From: Mongoliimonas terrestris
GTDB lineage: Bacteria > Pseudomonadota > Alphaproteobacteria > Rhizobiales > Pleomorphomonadaceae
DNA: 34,755 nt
Direction of reading: 5' to 3'
NCBI RefSeq assembly: GCF_001927285.1
Contig: NZ_MSIG01000028.1
Coordinates: 1 to 34,755, forward strand
Part shown: in pieces, positions 23,579-30,815 of the stretch
Numbering within the stretch: position 1 is the first letter of the stretch
Layout of the letters: every line of letters begins with the position of its first letter
Translations under genes and position numbers: made by a program
The notes under the pieces: generated by a model
The model's input: the letters and a program-made list of their open reading frames with translations, nothing else
Database searches by the model: none
What the model was told of the DNA's origin: nothing

Positions 23579-24916
23579 TCAGGGCAGAGCGGCGCCGCGG
23601 TAGGTCTGCTCGTAGCGGCGCAGGATGTCGTTGCCCGCCTTCACGGCGTCGTCGATGGCGACCTGCATCGTCTTCTGGCCGGTGAAGGCCGCCTCGAGTT
23701 CCGAGCGCAGCTGGGCGCGGATCGAGGTGAAGTTGCCGAGGCGGATGCCGCGCGACAGCGGGCCGACTTCGGAGGCGGTCAGCGACGCGATGGCGATCTC
23801 GCGGCCGGCATACTTCGGATCGGCGTAGAAGCCTTCGGACTTCAGGAGCTCGAAGCCCTTGGTGGTCACCGGGATGTAGCCGGTGTTGGAGACCATGAAC
23901 TTCTCGCCGGTGTCGGAGGCGGTCACGTACTTCAGGAAGGCGGCCGCGGCCTCGTACTCTTCCTTGGACTTGCCTTCCATCACCCAGAGCGAAGCGCCGC
24001 CGACGAGCGAGTTCTTGCGCGCGGCAGCGTCGATCACCGGCATCATGGCGACGCCCCAGTTGAGGTCCGCCACCTGGGTGTTCTTCACCGTGCCATGGTT
24101 GGCGATGGAGGTGATCATCGAGGCGCAGGACTTGTCGGCGAACGCCTGAACGAGGTTCTTGCCGACCTGGGCGGTCTGGATCTTGGCGTAGCCGGCGTCC
24201 ATCCAGGCCTTGTAGTCGTTCATGTGATCGACGAAGGCGGTGGTGTTGAAGACGAGTTCGGCGCCGAGCCCGCCGTAGCCATTGTCCATGCTGGCGATCG
24301 GCAGGTTGTTGGTGGCGGAGAACTGCTCCAGGTTCTGCCAGGTGTCGAAGTCGAAGGCGAAGCCGCAGGAAACGCCCGCGGCGTTCAGCGCCTTCAGGTC
24401 CTCGCCGAATTCGGCCCAGGTCTTCGGCGCCTCGGTCTTGCCGATCTTCGCCCACTCGTCCTTGTTCCAGTAGAACACGGCGGTGGAGGAGTTGTACGGG
24501 AAGGACCACATCTCGCCGGCCGAGGTGGCGTAGTAGTTGGCGATGCCGGGGAAGTAGGCGCTCCAATCGACGTCGATGGCGAAGTCCTCGGCGAACTTCT
24601 TCGCCGGATAGATGGCGCCCGACAGCATGAAGTTCACGGTGCCGGCGTCATAGATCTGCACCACGGTCGGGTGCTGCTTGGCACGGTAGGCCGCGATGGT
24701 GTTCTGCTCGGCCTTGTCGTAGCCGCCCTGGCCGGTGCAGACCGCCTCGTACTTGTCCTGCGATTCATTGAACATCTGGCAGTGCTTGGCCATCACCTCG
24801 CCGAGGTCGCCGGTCAGGCCGTACCAATAGTCGAACTTGATCCGTTCGGCAGCGGAGGCCGTGCCGGCGGAAAGGGCGACGGCGGCAGCCGTCGCGAGCA
24901 GGGAAACGCGCGTCAT
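23579..24916 (-). CDS. ugpB: Glycerol-3-phosphate-binding periplasmic protein UgpB
   Basis: The 445-residue binding protein has a signal peptide ending ASA at residue 22. The mature start, RIKFDYWYGLTGDLGEVM, is the classical UgpB opening. Further family segments are QIYDAGTVNFMLSGA, SFPYNSSTAVFYWNKDEW and VGGASLWVMEGKSKEEYEA. It captures sn-glycerol-3-phosphate or glycerophosphodiesters released from phospholipids and feeds UgpAEC. ATG 24916 follows a CGGAGAG ribosome-binding site; an in-frame codon at 24946 would spoil the signal peptide. Phosphate control is likely because ugp is a Pho-regulon operon in many bacteria and a degenerate PhoB array lies upstream at 24982-25021. Confidence 0.93.
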   Translation of the reverse strand: MTRVSLLATAAAVALSAGTASAAERIKFDYWYGLTGDLGEVMAKHCQMFNESQDKYEAVCTGQGGYDKAEQNTIAAYRAKQHPTVVQIYDAGTVNFMLSGAIYPAKKFAEDFAIDVDWSAYFPGIANYYATSAGEMWSFPYNSSTAVFYWNKDEWAKIGKTEAPKTWAEFGEDLKALNAAGVSCGFAFDFDTWQNLEQFSATNNLPIASMDNGYGGLGAELVFNTTAFVDHMNDYKAWMDAGYAKIQTAQVGKNLVQAFADKSCASMITSIANHGTVKNTQVADLNWGVAMMPVIDAAARKNSLVGGASLWVMEGKSKEEYEAAAAFLKYVTASDTGEKFMVSNTGYIPVTTKGFELLKSEGFYADPKYAGREIAIASLTASEVGPLSRGIRLGNFTSIRAQLRSELEAAFTGQKTMQVAIDDAVKAGNDILRRYEQTYRGAALP

Positions 24917-24981
24917 TCGTGCTCTCCGGAAGGCTTCAGGGCCCAAGAGCGGCCCCGGCGGTCCCGAAGTAGCGACCGGAA

Positions 24982-25021
24982 ATGACGCTATGATAGACGT
25001 TGAATGTACGCTCGATGACCA
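24982..25021 (-). promoter_or_regulatory. Degenerate PhoB-box array before ugpB
   Basis: Read on the minus strand, four heptamers repeat every 11 bp: TGGTCAT, CGTACAT, CGTCTAT and GCGTCAT, compared with CTGTCAT. Matches are 5, 4, 3 and 5 of 7. The array ends 65 nt before the ugpB ATG, a suitable promoter distance. The periodicity supports a Pho box, but the middle units are weak. Confidence 0.45.
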
Positions 25022-25093
25022 AACAACGTCAGTTCCACGACAGGGCGCCGAGACACCCGCCCGTCGCCGACCGAGACGCTGCCACGCCCGGCA

Positions 25094-25483
25094 TCAGACG
25101 CCGTAGTCGCGCACCTCGAACACGTTGCCGCCGCTGGTGACGAACCGCCCGGCGTCCCCCCGCTCGACCGTGTAGCACTTGCGCAGCCCCGCCCGCACGT
25201 CCGACCAGGCGGTGCAGATCCGGTTGCCGTCGAGCGACCAGCGGCCGGCGTCGGCCCGGATGTCCGGCGTGTCGACGGTGATCTCCGCGCGCCCGTCCGG
25301 GGAAAGGACGAGGCCGCCGGCATGCCAGCCGCCCTCCTCCCACCAGCCGAGGCTGCGGCCGACGAGCTCGTCGCGGATTTCCGAGGCGGTCAGTTCCGCC
25401 GCCAAGGCCGGCGGCGACAAGGCGGGCAGCGCCAGCGACGAGACGGCGACGACAGCGGCAAGAAGGGCGGAACGGCGCGGCAC
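25094..25483 (-). CDS. Small secreted protein of unknown function (129 aa)
   Basis: The start is GTG 25483, directly behind GGAGGAGA, and gives a clean signal peptide (charged PRRS, hydrophobic LLAAVVAVSSLALPALS, cleavage after ALA near residue 29). The mature part is about 100 residues with a WWEEGGWHAGG stretch, two Cys that may pair (ICTAW and KCYTV), and a C-terminal EVRDYGV. It looks like a small beta-rich periplasmic domain. I do not recognise a family with certainty. The long in-frame extension to 25603 lacks a signal peptide start and is rejected. A near-consensus PhoB array lies 19-48 nt upstream, unusually close to the start codon. Confidence 0.72.
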   Translation of the reverse strand: MPRRSALLAAVVAVSSLALPALSPPALAAELTASEIRDELVGRSLGWWEEGGWHAGGLVLSPDGRAEITVDTPDIRADAGRWSLDGNRICTAWSDVRAGLRKCYTVERGDAGRFVTSGGNVFEVRDYGV

Positions 25484-25502
25484 GGCGGTTCTCCTCCGGC
25501 AA

Positions 25503-25531
25503 GACACAGTTTGATGACAGTCTGATGACGT
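25503..25531 (-). promoter_or_regulatory. Near-consensus PhoB box facing the small secreted protein
   Basis: On the minus strand three heptamers repeat exactly every 11 bp: ACGTCAT, CTGTCAT and CTGTGTC, with A-rich spacers CAGA and CAAA. The central unit equals the PhoB consensus. The array ends only about 19 nt before the GTG start, which leaves little space for a -10 element and a leader, so the exact promoter arrangement is unclear. Confidence 0.6.
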
Positions 25532-25596
25532 TTGCCGGCTTCTGTCCAGTCGCTTTTTCGGATGGCGGCTTCTCCCCTCCGGACGCCATGATGACA

Positions 25597-25650
25597 CCGT
25601 CAACGAACCGTCACGCGGGTGTCAGATCGGCGACATGGCCTCGCTGTTAT
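25597..25650 (+). promoter_or_regulatory. PhoB-box-like array and promoter before the TIM-barrel gene
   Basis: CCGTCA (25597-25602), CCGTCA (25608-25613) and GTGTCA (25619-25624) repeat every 11 bp on the plus strand. A -10-like TGTTAT lies at 25645-25650. The array is about 145 bp before the ATG at 25770. The units are weaker than those on the opposite strand, but the spacing and orientation fit. Confidence 0.45.
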
Positions 25651-25769
25651 CTGCACCCCTGACGGCGGACCGCCGGGGCGGCCGGCCGGACCTGCCCGCG
25701 CTCGTCGGGCCTCGACAGGTCGGGGCCGGACGGCCTTGGTGCAATTCCTCAAGGGAAGGACAAAGACCC

Positions 25770-26702
25770 ATGCTCGCGAACGGTTGCGCCGGCACCGGCA
25801 TCTCGGCCCACAAGCGCGCCAACGACCTCGGCGACTTCGGCGCCGAACTCGACATGGTCGAGGCGCTCGGCGTGGAGTTCGTGGAACTGCCCACCTACGA
25901 CATGGACATCGTGGTCGGCGGCCGCATTCGCCGGCCGCAGCTGGAAGCGCTGAAGCGCGCCTGCGCGGGCCGCGGTGTCGGCTACACGGTGCACGGTCCG
26001 CTCGCCATCAACTTCATGGACGAGCCCTACCGGCTGCCGCGCCATTTCGACGTGCTGGCCGCCTCCATCGAGGTCGCCGCCGAGGTGGGCGCCGTCCACT
26101 ATGTGATGCATTCCGGCCTTGCCCCCATGCAGCAGGGCGCCGGCCTCGAAGCCGCCTACGACCGTCAGCGCACCTATCTGGCCAAGGCCGGCGACATCGC
26201 CCGCCAGGCCGGGATGGTGCTCTGCGTGGAGACCCTGTTCGCCGGCTTCGACGGCGACGTGCACGCCACGTCCCCGCGCCGGCTCGCCGAGGAACTGACC
26301 GCCGTCGGCCACCCGTCGGTGATGGCCACCATCGACTTCAGCCACGCCTATCTGAAGCTCGACTATGACGGCCGCCGGGAAAGCTTCCTCGACGAGATCG
26401 CCGCCCTGGCGCCGTTCGGCCGGCACCTCCACATTCACGACAGCTTCGGCCGCCAGGACGACATCTGGATGTTCACCGAGGGCGAGCGGCTGGCCTATGG
26501 CCACGGCGACCTGCACCTGCCGGTGGGCTGGGGCGACATTCCGTGGGACGACCTCGTCCGCACCTGCCGCTTCCCGGAAGGCGTCGTCTTCAACATCGAG
26601 CTGAAGGACCGCTACTGGTATGAGGCCGAGGCCTGCGTCAACGCCACGAAGGCGCTCGCGGCCCGCGCCGTGACGCTGAAGGCCGCCGACGCGGCCGCCT
26701 GA
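25770..26702 (+). CDS. Sugar phosphate isomerase/epimerase-like TIM-barrel protein
   Basis: This 310-residue cytoplasmic protein belongs to the xylose-isomerase-like TIM-barrel superfamily (AP endonuclease family 2 fold). Metal-site motifs appear at strand ends: VHGP, VMHSGLAP, CVETLF (metal Glu), MATIDFSHAYL (Asp and His), LHIHDSFG (His-x-His-Asp) and a late FNIELKD (Glu). That is the full set of a divalent-metal isomerase or epimerase. The start ATG 25770 follows AAGGA at 25756-25760. The atypical pyruvate kinase gene follows after 72 bp, so the two are probably one operon under the PhoB-like array upstream. The substrate is unknown; a C3-C6 hydroxy or keto sugar acid is a reasonable guess only. 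Confidence 0.8.
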   Translation: MLANGCAGTGISAHKRANDLGDFGAELDMVEALGVEFVELPTYDMDIVVGGRIRRPQLEALKRACAGRGVGYTVHGPLAINFMDEPYRLPRHFDVLAASIEVAAEVGAVHYVMHSGLAPMQQGAGLEAAYDRQRTYLAKAGDIARQAGMVLCVETLFAGFDGDVHATSPRRLAEELTAVGHPSVMATIDFSHAYLKLDYDGRRESFLDEIAALAPFGRHLHIHDSFGRQDDIWMFTEGERLAYGHGDLHLPVGWGDIPWDDLVRTCRFPEGVVFNIELKDRYWYEAEACVNATKALAARAVTLKAADAAA

Positions 26703-26774
26703 GACGATCTTGCCCGGCGGGGAGCGCTCCGCCGGGCGCATTCCCGCCGAGACCGGACCGAAACAGGTGCCCCC

Positions 26775-28319
26775 ATGACCGCCGCCAAGGCCAAGCCCGC
26801 CCCGACATCCCCCGCCGACACGACGGCATCCGGAACGGCGGAACCGGCCGATCGTCTCCTGGCCGACCTGACGGCCCTCCGCGAGGGCCTGCTCGCCGAC
26901 GCCGCCGAGCGGATCTCCGCCTTCGGACCCGGCTCCGGTGACGGCGGCGCCGCGATCGCCGAGCGGGCGGAGAGCCTTGCCAACCTCGCCCACTATCTTG
27001 CGCTCCGCCGCCACGACCTCCGCCCGCTGCAGCGGCGGCTGATGAGCCGCGGCCTCTCCTCGCTCGGCCGACTGGAAAGCCGGGTGCTGCCGACCCTCGA
27101 CGCGGTGATCGGCGCCGCCGCGGCGCTTGCCGGCGTGCCGTCGCCGGTGGCCGTGCCCACGACGGAAGCCTTCTTCGCCGGCGAGCGCCGGCTGGCCGCG
27201 GCGACGGACCGGCTGCTCGGCGAGGCCGGGTCCAGCCGGCGCACCCGCATCATGGTGACCCTGCCGAGCGAGGCGGCGGGCGATCCGGGCTTCGTCATCG
27301 ATCTCGCCCGCCGGGGCATGGACGTCGCCCGCATCAATTGTGCCCACGACGGCAGCATCGCCTGGCGGGCCATGGCGGCGCACGTGCGCACGGCGTCGGG
27401 CCTCGTCGGGCGCCGCTTGACCGTGCTGATGGACATCGCCGGCCCGAAGATCCGCACCGAGGCGGTGGCGACGCCGGACCGCAAGGCGCGCCTGCAGGCA
27501 GGCGACGCCATCCGCTTCGTGGCCGAAGGCCTGCCCCGGCCGGACGCGGCGGCGCCCTTCTCGGCGGTGGTGTCGCTGCCCGACCTCGTCACCCGCCTCG
27601 CGGTCGGCGACCGGCTGCGCTACGACGACGGCAAGCTGGAAGGCGTGGTGGAGGCGCTGGCGGACGGCGAGGCCGTGGTTCGCGTCGGCCGGGTGAAGAC
27701 CGGGGGCGTGAAGCTGAAGCCGGAGAAGGGCCTCAACCTCCCCGACACCACCCTCGGCCTGTCGCCGCTGACCGCCAAGGACGAGGACGACCTCGCCACG
27801 GTGATCGAATGCGCCGACATGATCGGCTATTCCTTCGTGAGCCGGCCGGAGGACCTGGACCTCCTGGAGGCCGCGCTCGCCCGGCACGGCGCCGCCGACC
27901 GCCCGCTCGGCCTCGTCGCCAAGATCGAGCGGCCCGAGGCGGTGCGCAACCTGCCGGCCCTGATCGCCCGGGCCAGCGGCCGCCGCCCCTTCGGCGTGAT
28001 GATCGCCCGCGGCGACCTTGCCGCCGAGATCGGCTTCGAGCGCCTGGCCGAGATGCAGGAGGAGATCCTGTGGCTCTGCGAGGCCGCCGCCGTGCCGGCC
28101 ATCTGGGCGACCCAGGTGCTGGAGGATCTCGTGAAAGACGGCGTGCCCTCCCGCGGCGAGATGACCGACGCCGCCATGGCGGCCCGCGCCGAATGCGTGA
28201 TGCTGAACAAGGGCCCGGAGGTGGGCACCGCCGTGGACCTTCTCGACCGTCTGCTCGCCCGGATGGACGGCCACCTCTTCAAGAAGACGCCGACCTTGCG
28301 GGCGCTGTCGTCCTGGTGA
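26775..28319 (+). CDS. Atypical pyruvate kinase with N-terminal extension
   Basis: The 514-residue protein has about 155 residues of unique N-terminal sequence (with RLMSRGLSSLGRLESRVLP at 88-106), then pyruvate kinase A and B domains. It stops soon after the barrel, so the allosteric C-terminal domain is absent. Recognisable motifs are RINCAHD, VLMDIAGPKIRT, KGLNLPDTTLGLS, LVAKIERPE (phosphoryl-transfer Lys, metal Glu), MIARGDLAAEIG (metal Asp) and WATQVLEDLV. Of the potassium ligands, Asn188 and Asp220 remain, but the Ser and Thr positions are Ala190 and Ile221. The position of Glu117 in the rabbit muscle enzyme is Lys225, a mark of potassium-independent enzymes. The usual MLSGET reads MLNKGPE. 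It may be a divergent pyruvate kinase or an enzyme on another enolpyruvyl phosphate. Confidence 0.85.
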   Translation: MTAAKAKPAPTSPADTTASGTAEPADRLLADLTALREGLLADAAERISAFGPGSGDGGAAIAERAESLANLAHYLALRRHDLRPLQRRLMSRGLSSLGRLESRVLPTLDAVIGAAAALAGVPSPVAVPTTEAFFAGERRLAAATDRLLGEAGSSRRTRIMVTLPSEAAGDPGFVIDLARRGMDVARINCAHDGSIAWRAMAAHVRTASGLVGRRLTVLMDIAGPKIRTEAVATPDRKARLQAGDAIRFVAEGLPRPDAAAPFSAVVSLPDLVTRLAVGDRLRYDDGKLEGVVEALADGEAVVRVGRVKTGGVKLKPEKGLNLPDTTLGLSPLTAKDEDDLATVIECADMIGYSFVSRPEDLDLLEAALARHGAADRPLGLVAKIERPEAVRNLPALIARASGRRPFGVMIARGDLAAEIGFERLAEMQEEILWLCEAAAVPAIWATQVLEDLVKDGVPSRGEMTDAAMAARAECVMLNKGPEVGTAVDLLDRLLARMDGHLFKKTPTLRALSSW

Positions 28320-28338
28320 AGACGGGCCGCGCGTGGAT

Positions 28339-28358
28339 CGCCCGCCGGCCGGCGGGCG
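28339..28358 (+). terminator. Palindrome after the pyruvate kinase gene
   Basis: A perfect 20-bp palindrome centred on CCGG starts 19 bp after the stop codon at 28319. With no T-tract it is a weak terminator or mRNA-end hairpin. Confidence 0.4.
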
Positions 28359-28390
28359 AAGGTCTGTGCGCCCGAAGCGGCTTCCCGACG

Positions 28391-28410
28391 GCCTGACCAC
28401 ACGGTCAGGC
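28391..28410. terminator. Convergent-gene hairpin
   Basis: gcctgacc (28391-28398) pairs perfectly with ggtcaggc (28403-28410) around ACAC. It lies between the convergent pyruvate kinase and amidohydrolase genes and could end both transcripts. Confidence 0.6.
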
Positions 28411-28420
28411 GGTCGGCGCT

Positions 28421-29659
28421 CTAATAGGCGAGCGCGTGGAGGCCGGCGGCCAGCACCTTAATGCCAGCGACGATGTCCTCGATGGAGGAGAATTCCTCCG
28501 GCGTGTGGCTACGGCCGTCCTTGGAGCGGACGAACAGCATCACCATCCGGGCGATCGCCGCCATCTCCTGGCTGTCGTGGCCGGCGCCGCTCGACATGGT
28601 CATGAAGGGCACGCCCTGCTCGGTCGCCGCCGCCTGGAAGGTGCGGATGAGATCCGGATCCGACAGGCAAGGGGCATGGTCGGTGAGGATCTCCCACGAA
28701 ATCGTCAGCCCCCGCCGCGCCGCCACCTCGCGCATGAAGGTCTCGTGGCGCTCGTAGAGGACCGCGCGTTTCGCCGGATCCGGGTGCCGGGCGTCCACCG
28801 TGAAGCGCACGGTGCGCGGCACGATGGCCGGATAGTTCGGATCGCACGAGACCCGCCCGACCGTGGTGACGGCCGGCCGGCCCATGCGGTGGGCCGTGTC
28901 GATGACGCCGCCGGCGATCTCGGCGAAGCCCGCCATGGGATCGAACCGGAGGTCCATCGGAAAGGCGCCGGCGTGGTTCTGCTCGCCGGTGAGCGTCACG
29001 TGGTAGTGGCGCATGCCGGTGATCGCATCCACCACCGCCACCGGCAGGCCGGCCTGCTCCAGGATCGGACCCTGCTCGATGTGGAGTTCCACGAAAGCGT
29101 CGATGTCGTCCCGGATCGCCGTCGGGATCCGCGCCGGTTCGAGGCCGACCGACCGCATGGCCTCGGCCATGGTCTCGTCCTCGTAGCCCTTCATGGTCTC
29201 CGCGTCGCCCTGGCGGATCTTGCCCACGATGGCGCGCGATCCCCAGAAGTTGGTGGAGGGAAAGCGGCTGCCCTCCTCCTCGCAGAGCGACAGCGCCTCC
29301 AGCGTGCGCTTCGGCCGGCCGAACGCCTTGAAGAGCGCCTCGATGGCGATGAGGCCGGCGAGCGCGCCGAGCGCACCGTCGTAGCGCCCGCCGGGCTTCT
29401 GGCTGTCGATGTGGGAGCCCGACACGATGGACTTGCCCGGCTCCGTCCCCTCCATCCGGCCCCAGACGTTGCCGACCGCATCGCGCCGGACCTTGAGCCC
29501 CGCCTCTTCGCACCAGGCGGCATACTGGTCGCTCGCCGCCACCCATTCGGGCGAATAGACCGTGCGCCAGACGCCCGTGTCGAAGCAGGCGCCGTGCCGG
29601 GCGAGATCCATGATGCGCCGCTCCACGAGCTCCGCGTCGATGTCGATGGAAACGGCCAC
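28421..29659 (-). CDS. M20-family Zn-dependent amidohydrolase (allantoate/N-carbamoyl amino acid type)
   Basis: The 412-residue enzyme belongs to the hydantoinase/carbamoylase branch of peptidase family M20, which hydrolyses ureido or carbamoyl compounds such as allantoate, ureidoglycine or N-carbamoyl amino acids. Zn-site motifs are GSHIDSQKPGGRYDG (His83, Asp94), CEEEGSRF (catalytic and bridging Glu near 128-129), ELHIEQGPILE and SHTPEE at the C-terminus. The lid domain has the usual RHYHVTLTGEQNHAG segment. GTG 29659 behind GGAGAGAG is the best start; upstream in-frame sequence lacks a ribosome-binding site. No pyrimidine or purine catabolic genes adjoin it, so the substrate remains open. 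Confidence 0.87.
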   Translation of the reverse strand: MAVSIDIDAELVERRIMDLARHGACFDTGVWRTVYSPEWVAASDQYAAWCEEAGLKVRRDAVGNVWGRMEGTEPGKSIVSGSHIDSQKPGGRYDGALGALAGLIAIEALFKAFGRPKRTLEALSLCEEEGSRFPSTNFWGSRAIVGKIRQGDAETMKGYEDETMAEAMRSVGLEPARIPTAIRDDIDAFVELHIEQGPILEQAGLPVAVVDAITGMRHYHVTLTGEQNHAGAFPMDLRFDPMAGFAEIAGGVIDTAHRMGRPAVTTVGRVSCDPNYPAIVPRTVRFTVDARHPDPAKRAVLYERHETFMREVAARRGLTISWEILTDHAPCLSDPDLIRTFQAAATEQGVPFMTMSSGAGHDSQEMAAIARMVMLFVRSKDGRSHTPEEFSSIEDIVAGIKVLAAGLHALAY

Positions 29660-29950
29660 GCTCTCTCTCCAAGGTCCGATGATCCGGCCCGCAAGGCTCC
29701 CTCCGGACGCTCGAGGAGGCAAGACACGGGCGACGGCACCGCTGCACAAAGATGCGCCGCGATGGATCCGCAGGCATGCATCGCCTTCCGCCGATCCGAG
29801 TGCCGATCAGGTCCGGCCGATCGGCACCGACATCGAAGCGCGAGCCGTTACCTCCGGCTGTTCCACGCGCCGGCGGGCGCCTGCCGCACGCGCTCACCCC
29901 CTTCGTCGCCTCACTTCGGCTGCCGGCCCCGACCCCGCTCACGAAGCCCC
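29660..29950. other. Gene-free stretch between amidohydrolase and tRNA promoter
   Basis: Upstream region of the amidohydrolase and of the tRNA gene. It is GC-rich and open in several frames, but I see no supported gene, repeat or operator in it. Confidence 0.5.
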
Positions 29951-29979
29951 TTGAACCGCCCCCCACTCCCCTGTATGTG
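29951..29979 (+). promoter_or_regulatory. Promoter candidate for tRNA-Ser
   Basis: TTGAAC (29951-29956) and TATGTG (29974-29979) are spaced 17 bp, 44 bp upstream of the tRNA. The -10 is imperfect, but the location is right for a stable-RNA promoter. Confidence 0.5.
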
Positions 29980-30022
29980 TTCACCGCCTTTGACCAGCAC
30001 GCCCTTGGGCCTGAAGCACCGC

Positions 30023-30112
30023 GGAGAGGTGGCAGAGTGGTCGAATGCACCGCACTCGAAATGCGGCATGCTCGCAAGGGCATCGGGGGTTCGAATCCCT
30101 CCCTCTCCGCCA
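30023..30112 (+). tRNA. tRNA-Ser (anticodon CGA)
   Basis: The acceptor stem GGAGAGG (30023-30029) pairs with CCTCTCC (30102-30108). Discriminator G and an encoded CCA (30110-30112) follow. The anticodon stem CCGCA/TGCGG encloses the loop CTCGAAA with anticodon CGA at 30057-30059, reading UCG codons. The long variable arm typical of serine tRNAs and a GGTTCGAATCC T-arm are present. Directly after the CCA the base composition drops, so this gene is the likely attachment site of an island. Confidence 0.97.
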
Positions 30113-30248
30113 ATTACCTCCATTAAGCTGCTGATGCATCATCATCTTTTAAGCAGGCGCTGATCTCGACCCTAATTTTTACCCCGACCTTATCTCTACA
30201 AGCCAAAGTTCGGATACGAAGGAGCGGACTCCGTCTGCGCAGCCGGGC

Positions 30249-30280
30249 GCCGGCTTGATTAAACGTTTACGGTTGCCGGC
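30249..30280. promoter_or_regulatory. Extended dyad before the GAF gene
   Basis: A perfect 10-bp palindrome TAAACGTTTA (30260-30269) is framed by GCCGGC at 30249-30254 and again at 30275-30280, all sharing one exact centre. It lies 28 bp before the ATG of the GAF gene. It resembles an operator of a dimeric regulator (LacI-like core) or a leader hairpin. Confidence 0.5.
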
Positions 30281-30308
30281 TACCACTGCAGGCAAGGAGC
30301 ATCTACTC

Positions 30309-30815
30309 ATGCCGCATCCTGTACCTCCGAACGAAGAAAAGCGTCTCGAAGTTCTCCAGAGCCTCGGCATCATGGATACAGAGCGAGACCCTCGGTTCGA
30401 TGAACTTTGCCGCGAGGCGGCCGAAAGCTTCCGCGCACCAATCGCTTTGATCACGCTAGTTGACCGAAACAGGCAGTGGTTCAAGTCGACGTGCGGATTG
30501 GACGTCAACGGTACACCGCGCGAACATGCTTTCTGCACTCATGCGATTATGAGCGAACATGTAATGGTTGTCCCAGATGCTCGGATCGACCGTAGATTTG
30601 CGGCTAACCCTCTTGTAATTGGCCCGCCGCATGTCGTGTTCTACGCTGGCGCCCCTATTGTTTACGGCGAAGGGATACGCCTCGGGACGCTCTGCATTAT
30701 CGATCACAAACCCCGCCAGATCAGCGTGGATGACGTCTATACTCTTGGTGAAATAGCAGACCGCATTTCGGGGGAGATCTGGAGCCTCGCTTTCGCTAGC
30801 CAGGAGGAGACCTGA
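30309..30815 (+). CDS. Stand-alone GAF-domain protein
   Basis: This 168-residue cytoplasmic protein is almost wholly one GAF domain. It opens with the family's usual NEEKRLEVLQSLGIMDTERD, then has FDELCREAAESF, ITLVDRNRQWFKS, HAFCTHAI and YAGAPI, followed by RLGTLCIIDHKPR. This GAF subfamily normally sits at the N-terminus of histidine kinases and diguanylate cyclases; here no output domain follows. Cys in the TCGLDV and FCTHA motifs could bind a ligand or redox cofactor, which is unproven. ATG 30309 has AAGGAG at 30294-30299. Its TGA shares one base with the ATG of the receiver-like gene, so the two proteins are made together and may work as a split sensor. Confidence 0.85.
   Translation: MPHPVPPNEEKRLEVLQSLGIMDTERDPRFDELCREAAESFRAPIALITLVDRNRQWFKSTCGLDVNGTPREHAFCTHAIMSEHVMVVPDARIDRRFAANPLVIGPPHVVFYAGAPIVYGEGIRLGTLCIIDHKPRQISVDDVYTLGEIADRISGEIWSLAFASQEET

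Noticed and set aside
25749..28400. An 883-codon minus-strand frame opposite the TIM-barrel and pyruvate kinase genes
   Set aside because: Same antisense artefact; the plus-strand products have clear catalytic motifs.
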